This document shows, piece after piece, positions 58,926-64,000 of a stretch of DNA of 64,000 bases (position 1 is the first letter of the stretch; each line of letters begins with the position of its first letter). The notes under the pieces were generated by a model. That model was not told the DNA's origin. It did no database searches and saw nothing but the letters and a program-made list of their open reading frames with translations. The position numbers and the translations under genes were made by a program. The DNA is taken from positions 14,942,001-15,006,000 of the forward strand of contig OX419757.1 in assembly GCA_948567375.1 (NCBI GenBank), read 5' to 3'. Source of the DNA: Lunularia cruciata. Its lineage: Eukaryota; Streptophyta; Marchantiopsida; Lunulariales; Lunulariaceae.

Positions 58926-61900
58926 AAAGGCGACCGCATAGGAAAAACAAAGGATGGGAAGACCCCATCAAGCCGTACAAGGGAGAGACAAAAAAAGGCA
59001 ACATGGGGCTAAGCCCCAATAGAGTCTATATGAGAAATCTGCCGCACCTAAGATATCCGAGCACCTAAGATATCTGAGCTATGCAAGTTGTACGGTCTAC
59101 ACATAATTGTAGCATCCAAAGAAACATCACCTAATGTGATTGCTCTCTTATGGATTGCACCAGCCACTGCACTCTGTACAACAATGGACACATGCTGTCT
59201 AAAATATGCTACAAAGTATGAGAGTGAGAATGGTACCCCCTGATGCCTAATATGATAAGCTCTTCCGCACTCCTTGACATATGTGTCAAATGCCATGTCC
59301 ATCACTCCATATAACTCCAAGGCTAGAGGAACAAAGAGGTGACCTTGCTGCATGCCCTATACTTGGAGACCTTACGACCTGCTATTGCACTCGCCGCCCA
59401 TCCAAGGGGATGGGTAATCACTCCTTCCAAAGCTGTATCCCACATAGGGTCCGTAACCACAACATCCGCTACTATCACCTGATCATCTCAAACCAAGTAT
59501 AAGTCTGCCCTGACACATGTCATCTGCAAAGCATACGAACACTCCCTCCAAGCCAAGTATCCACTCTCTCGCGCCATAGCAAACACTATGTCTCTAATGG
59601 CATCATGGGTAGCTATCTTCTATCCTCCAAAAGGACACCGTGTCATGTGGACCACTGCTGCATCTAGTGTAGAACCACACTCACAAGTGAGTAATGAAGA
59701 TGCAGATGGGTGGACCAAACCTAGGTGAAACCTCATCGCTGTAGAGAAAGTAGTTGGTGTGAGTCGGAAAGCCCTAAGGCACGGTCGAGCTAGGATCCAA
59801 GAGCCTGCACCCTTGCCGGAGCAAGAGCAAAGATGTGCTCTAGTAGCATGAGGAATGGACGAGTCGACTAAGAGAGAATGTAGCGTATGCTCACACTATC
59901 GCTCCGTCAAGGAAGACTGTAAACCTCTAGTCCAATCTAACAATAGTGAAGCAAAAGGTGGAAAATCCTCTCGTGCTCATGGGGATAGACTATCTCTCAT
60001 CTGCCGCCATAACACTTGGAGAGAAAAGGATCCTCCCTCCACCTCTGTCACACAAGTCTCCAAAACTGGCCTATCAGCAACCACAAAATGAGAGGAAAAT
60101 AGGAGTGCCGAGAGAGCCCAACTACCTAAATATGCTATAGGTGTCATCTCCTCCATAGAAAGTAAGCCAACTTCACCACATGAGATCGGTAGAGCCGTCT
60201 GTCTACGTGCCAAATCCTCTATCACACACTCAAAAAGTCCCTGTGTGACAAAATCCTTCGACAGTGTGTGACAAAATCCTTTGATCCTATTGGCACTCCA
60301 AGAACACAAAGTCCATCTGTGGATGTGATACAACCCTCTGGAAGCTCAAGGTGGGGAGGGATACCTAAAGTGGACCATGCCCTACACTTTGACACCTTGA
60401 CTCTCAAGCCTACTAGATGTAGCTTGGTAGTCAAGTAGTCAAAGGCCTGCCTAATCTGATCTAGAAGGCGTACAATGTGTGTATCATCTGCCAAGGAGGG
60501 AAATACACAACATGGCATGGCCAAAGTAGTAGATAAGAGAGCTCTAAAGTGAGCCATGGCAAATAAGGGCCCTCCCAAAGGATCTCCATGATGTGGAACC
60601 AATAGTTGACTCAAAGACGGTGACTCCTTCCTATGAACCACAATGCTGGTAGTAAAGGGAAGCCGAAGAGCCATAAAAAGACCGCACAAAAGGAATGAGA
60701 CTTGCCAAGGATCCACCAGCCTCCCTAAGCTCTCTAAAGATGGATGCACATGAGACACTATTAAAAGCGTTCTCAACATCCACCTGTAGGACGACCCACT
60801 CCGGATGGATATCTAGGAGTGCTCTAATGCCTAGAGATATAACCTCACATCCTCCTGATGTGGACTAAGGTGCAATCAAAAGTGAGAATGATGCTGAAGG
60901 ACAATGGTACGACTGACCAAATGCAAAAAGATCTCTCCAATAGCAATTGGTCTAATGCCTCCCGTGTCCTTCTCCATCGTGAGAAGTCGACTAGCACCTA
61001 ACACCCGACTAACAAACATAGGAATGTCTCTTCTCGCTACTGATGTAACCACTTGAAACAACTCGGTAAAACCACTAGAAGGATCATCTGCCTGGAAGCA
61101 AACTCTAAGGTGCTCATAAACCATCCCTGATAAGCCTCCCAAGGAAAGGCAAGGGGCAGTGCACAATGCTTGTGCAAATAGCGGCCTATCAAGACATAAA
61201 GGTTGCTCAAGTTGATAATCTAAGACCTCTAGTGGTAGTCCCTCTACTGCTATAGGATGTAGTGAGCGTAAGGAAGAGATGGTCTCATCAATAAGACTCG
61301 CTATAAACAAAGGGTGTAGCGCTCGTGCTGCTCTACTAAACTCTCCGGCCTGACCCAATGCCTACATTGTCGTAATCGAGTGGAATCTGTGGTATCCTAT
61401 GGTGATGCTTGTCTCCTAAATCATGTAGCCCTAACAGACTCCTCCTAAAGGGCTGCCCAATCCCCCCCTCAGAATTGACGAAATCTAGCAACCACCTCTC
61501 TATGCCCCGCTCGTCCCCCTCTAGCATAACAAAGACACCATGGAGGGAGTAAGAGGAATAGGAACCATGCTAACTCGTCCAAGGAATCATGTGCCAAACG
61601 ATCTAGTGGTAGGCGAAAAGCATGTCTAGCCTCATCATGGAGTGTGCGGGGTAGCCTATGGAATAGACGTGGACATGGAAAACTAGTCTCAAATAACCCC
61701 AAAATGCAACCTGCAATGATCACTCTAAACCCTAAAAAGTCTAGAAATCCTCATAACTTTTTACTCCATTCTCCATATTCTTCAATCTAGGTGCAAATGG
61801 AGCCGGAATTAAAAAAGGAAGAGAATAGTATATTCACTCGAATGCTACATGCTAGAGAGCCCTCCGATATTACAATTTTTGTCTCCCGGTCTCTCCCGTC

Positions 61901-61941
61901 TCCACACTCTCCCGCTGCTCCCTCGCAGTCCCGCAGTTTCA
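58926..61941 (-). mobile_element. RLE LINE copy C, internally deleted
   Basis: In the minus sense it runs from the GC-rich 5' end (GGGAGAGTGTGGAGACGGGA, near 61.9 kb) to GGTCGCC at 58934. Near 61.71 kb the 5' UTR jumps directly to the AGGTTGCATTTTGGGG region of the ORF. The start codon and C2H2 finger are therefore missing (a deletion of roughly 0.5 kb relative to B). Confidence 0.85.
59050..61723 (-). pseudogene. RLE LINE polyprotein, copy C
   Basis: Frames in order: 61723-61469 (N-terminal region), 61358-60876 (with GIRPIAIGEIFLHLVSRTIV), VENAFN (motif A, near 60770), 60779-60222 (GDPLGGPLFAMAHFRALLST and FPSLADDTHIV, RT motifs B and C, then GLRVKVSKCRAW), the CECG finger near 59.7 kb, RADLYLV and VADVVVTDP (59515-59450), and 59353-59048 (C-terminal end). 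The catalytic A-D-D and the RLE first aspartate are intact here although the frame is not. Confidence 0.85.
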
Positions 61942-61987
61942 CAAATATGCATCCGTCAAGGTTTTGGGACGTAGATAGTTGCATTTA

Positions 61988-62030
61988 GTTGGGTTTAGGC
62001 CCATTTTACCTATTTTCTTCCGAAGGCCCA
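61988..62030 (+). repeat. Possible further LINE tail scrap
   Basis: TTGGGTTTAGGCCCATTTTACCT resembles the palindrome and start of the LINE 3' tail, but the rest is diverged. Confidence 0.35.
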
Positions 62031-62056
62031 AAATTCTAAGCTTCCATTCGCGTTTG

Positions 62057-62159
62057 TTTGTGCTTAGCCCAGTTTCACCTATTTTTGTCTATCCTTGTAC
62101 TTGATGGGTCTTCCCATCCTTCGGGTTTCCTGCGCGGTCGCCCTTTTCTTTATTTGTGC
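62057..62159 (+). mobile_element. Tail-only copy of the RLE LINE with TTTGTGC target duplication
   Basis: 89 bp of LINE tail beginning TTAGCCC, that is, inside the palindrome, and ending GGTCGCCC plus a short pyrimidine run. TTTGTGC flanks it at 62057-62063 and 62153-62159, a perfect 7-bp direct repeat. Confidence 0.85.
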
Positions 62160-62187
62160 TTTGTTTCTTTATTTCCCCAAAGGAGAG

Positions 62188-62190
<3 letters not shown>

Positions 62191-62244
<54 letters not shown>
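62191..62244. repeat. (TA)27 microsatellite
   Basis: Uninterrupted TA run of 54 bp, about 30 bp downstream of the LINE tail copy. Confidence 0.95.
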
Positions 62245-62246
<2 letters not shown>

Positions 62247-62951
62247 ATTCATTTGTTGCATATGATTCTTAAACGCAAGAACATGAAGAAATAGATCAAA
62301 GGAAAATCTGATTGAAGCCCGTTTGACACGTGGCAAATTGTGTCTGTTGTATGAACTAGGAACTGCCCAAAAATATTTATCAGAAATTTTTTTGAAGGTG
62401 CTACAAAACACCTTAAGCATTTTTGAATCTGATGTAAAATTTTTTTGTCATTCCAGAGTTTCTCGGAATGTCATGTCATACATTACCTTTTATTCTTGTG
62501 AATTTTATGTTTTCATGTTAAAAAGTTCTTTACATACTTGATTTGATCTACAAAACTTTGAGTGGCTCCTTTTTGAAGAATCTTGTTTTATATTATATTT
62601 TACATATAAATATTTTACAAAAATATAAATTATATCTTATGCTGATCACATCTGCACCATCTCACGGATCTGCATTTCTCGTACTAAAGAATTTGCTGGC
62701 ACTGGAGTAGCCAGGCGCTTAGAGCAGTCGGTCAGTCGGTCAGTCAGTTAGCCAGTCAATGCTGGAATAGATTCCTTCGGTTCATTCCCTTTGAATTACG
62801 ACAAACCTTTGCAGGGTCCCATTTAGGACAGAAAGTCGCCTCATCTGCTATTGGACAAAAGGAAAGTCTAGGTACCCAGAATCAAACCCCGTCGTTGTTG
62901 TCGCCGCCAACCATTTTCTCTACTTTGATGTTTCCTTTGTTTTTTGTACAG
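62245..62951. other. Non-coding stretch
   Basis: AT-rich to about 62640, then more balanced, with a short CAGTCGGT microsatellite near 62727-62755. No gene seen; it leads into an exon-like segment. Confidence 0.4.
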
Positions 62952-63028
62952 TTCGTTATTCTTACCACGAGGTGTATTTACCAACGGAATATGACAGGCT
63001 GCTTCCTACTGGAAGATTAGAACATAAG
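62952..63028 (+). pseudogene. Orphan exon-like segment, weakly CKS1-like
   Basis: A 77-bp segment lies between a strong acceptor (TTTTTTGTACAG, ending 62951) and a GTAAAT donor (63029). One frame is open and reads YHEVYLPTEYDRLLPTGRLE. The spacing of Y, V, LP, LLP and RL resembles the start of the conserved domain of CDK regulatory subunit CKS1, but I could not find the next CKS exon (the QQSRGWVHY motif) downstream. It may be a pseudogene fragment, another family, or chance. Confidence 0.3.
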
Positions 63029-63489
63029 GTAAATCAATCATCAATCATTGGTGGCGTGGATATCAAATAGGAAACCAAAAGCAGCTGGCTTCTAGTTCTT
63101 CTTTTCTTCTTCGTTTCGGAGTCCCTTGTTGTTCTGCGGGACATGTTGATGACTTGATTATGGTTGTTAAACATGTGGGGAATATTGTGTGAGCGGGATA
63201 TGGGGTGCTAATAATGGAATTCATTGGCCTCTTTTCATCTTTCTTGAGTTCGTATGATGTGGAAGGAGTGGTGTAGAAGTCCGACTTCAGTTGCCATGAT
63301 TCAACTCTGCAGGTCGTGTCGTTTAATGATTTTGGTACACATCGACCGATGGTGCTAAAATGTCATTTGTCTTGAATTGTTCAGTGACTGTACAATTTGT
63401 GGGAGAACACAGTCTAGCCCGGGAGCCATCGAGGCACCAGATTCCCGAGCCTGATCTTCGAGGTGATGTTCGTGTGAAGTAGCATAAGG

Positions 63490-63945
63490 TTGCAGAACTT
63501 AGAATCAAATATAGAAGTCTGTGCACTTCTCCAGGTTCACGACCAAGTAACGTATTATACTGCAGAACAAGAAAAAGACTACAAAGACATCATAACGGGT
63601 TTCATTCGTCTCAAAGATGACATTATTGGTCGACAAGAACTGCTGTATTTGAGGACGAGTACTAAAATGAATCATTTAGATGCATTTATGAATGATAGTT
63701 GGAAAAATGGCACGAAATGCAAAAGCAGATGGATAAAATACGTGAAGATACCTGTGATGCGTAATCTACAGCAGAATGAACATTCTGAGGACTTAGTTTA
63801 TAACGTGAATGATTCCGTTGCATTTATGGATGCTATACGGAGACAAATGTTTGAGATATACTCACCTACGGGAAGGACAGGTCTCGATACTTATGCTCAT
63901 GCTGAAATTCTGACTCTTCATTTTCATCATGCGGGGACGAGATGA
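63490..63945 (+). CDS. Unassigned 151-codon ORF
   Basis: The longest open frame in this part of the window that is not obviously transposon-derived. It is polar, charged and predicted helical, and contains GRQELLYLRTSTKMNHLDAF and DAIRRQMFEIYSPTGRTGL. No signal peptide, membrane segment or known motif is visible. An AG just upstream (GGTTGCAG, 63495 region) could make it an internal or terminal exon rather than a gene start. It could be chance, a host exon or a decayed element; no function is proposed. Confidence 0.35.
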   Translation: MQNLESNIEVCALLQVHDQVTYYTAEQEKDYKDIITGFIRLKDDIIGRQELLYLRTSTKMNHLDAFMNDSWKNGTKCKSRWIKYVKIPVMRNLQQNEHSEDLVYNVNDSVAFMDAIRRQMFEIYSPTGRTGLDTYAHAEILTLHFHHAGTR

Positions 63946-64000
63946 AGATCTTCCCTACATATTCAGCAATAGCATTGCTTGACTACCTGTCGTGTAAAGT

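Overview
This window looks like intergenic DNA from a large plant nuclear genome. It is AT-rich and gene-poor, with layers of decayed, nested transposable elements. The evidence is: Ty3/gypsy chromoviruses with a chromodomain and an initiator-tRNA-Met primer site, a PIF/Harbinger element with a plant-style GT-AG intron, solo LTRs, and foldback elements. The density and age of the layers would suit a gymnosperm, but this is inference and no single-copy gene fixes the taxon. I found no tRNA, rRNA, CRISPR array or bacterial-type operon.

Layout. 1-13.5 kb: AT-rich DNA with three foldback (inverted-repeat) elements, two local tandem duplications, two tail-only copies of a LINE, and no convincing host gene. 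13.5-35.3 kb: one chromovirus family in several copies. E1 (minus, 16.1-21.9 kb) carries a solo LTR of its own family at 18.0-18.4 kb, with a perfect 5-bp target duplication. E3 (minus, 24.2-35.3 kb) is split by E2 (plus, 29.0-34.7 kb), which landed in its gag. Between E1 and E3 are an LTR of another element and a gag fragment with two CCHC knuckles. 37.7-41.4 kb: LINE copy A. 41.9-51.1 kb: a 9.2-kb PIF/Harbinger element with terminal inverted repeats, an intron-containing DDE transposase and a convergent MYB/SANT-like accessory gene. In its middle (44.3-49.2 kb) is a block bounded by GC-rich repeats that carries a gene of unknown function. 54.6-61.9 kb: LINE copies B (plus) and C (minus), tail to tail. 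62.9-63.9 kb: an exon-like segment and a 151-codon ORF, the only hints of non-transposon coding.

The most interesting system is the LINE. Its N-terminal C2H2 finger, RT, CxC...H...C finger and C-terminal PD-(D/E)xK-type restriction-like endonuclease mark it as an RLE-class LINE (R2/CRE/NeSL/Utopia type), not the L1 or RTE classes that dominate plants. It has no poly(A) tail. It ends in a conserved 3' segment holding a GGGGCTTAGCCCC palindrome that contains the ORF stop codon. Four very short copies are flanked by 6-7 bp direct repeats of unrelated sequence, which indicates target-primed insertion with no fixed target. The second most interesting object is the Harbinger element with its inserted block. 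All autonomous genes seen here carry at least one inactivating lesion.
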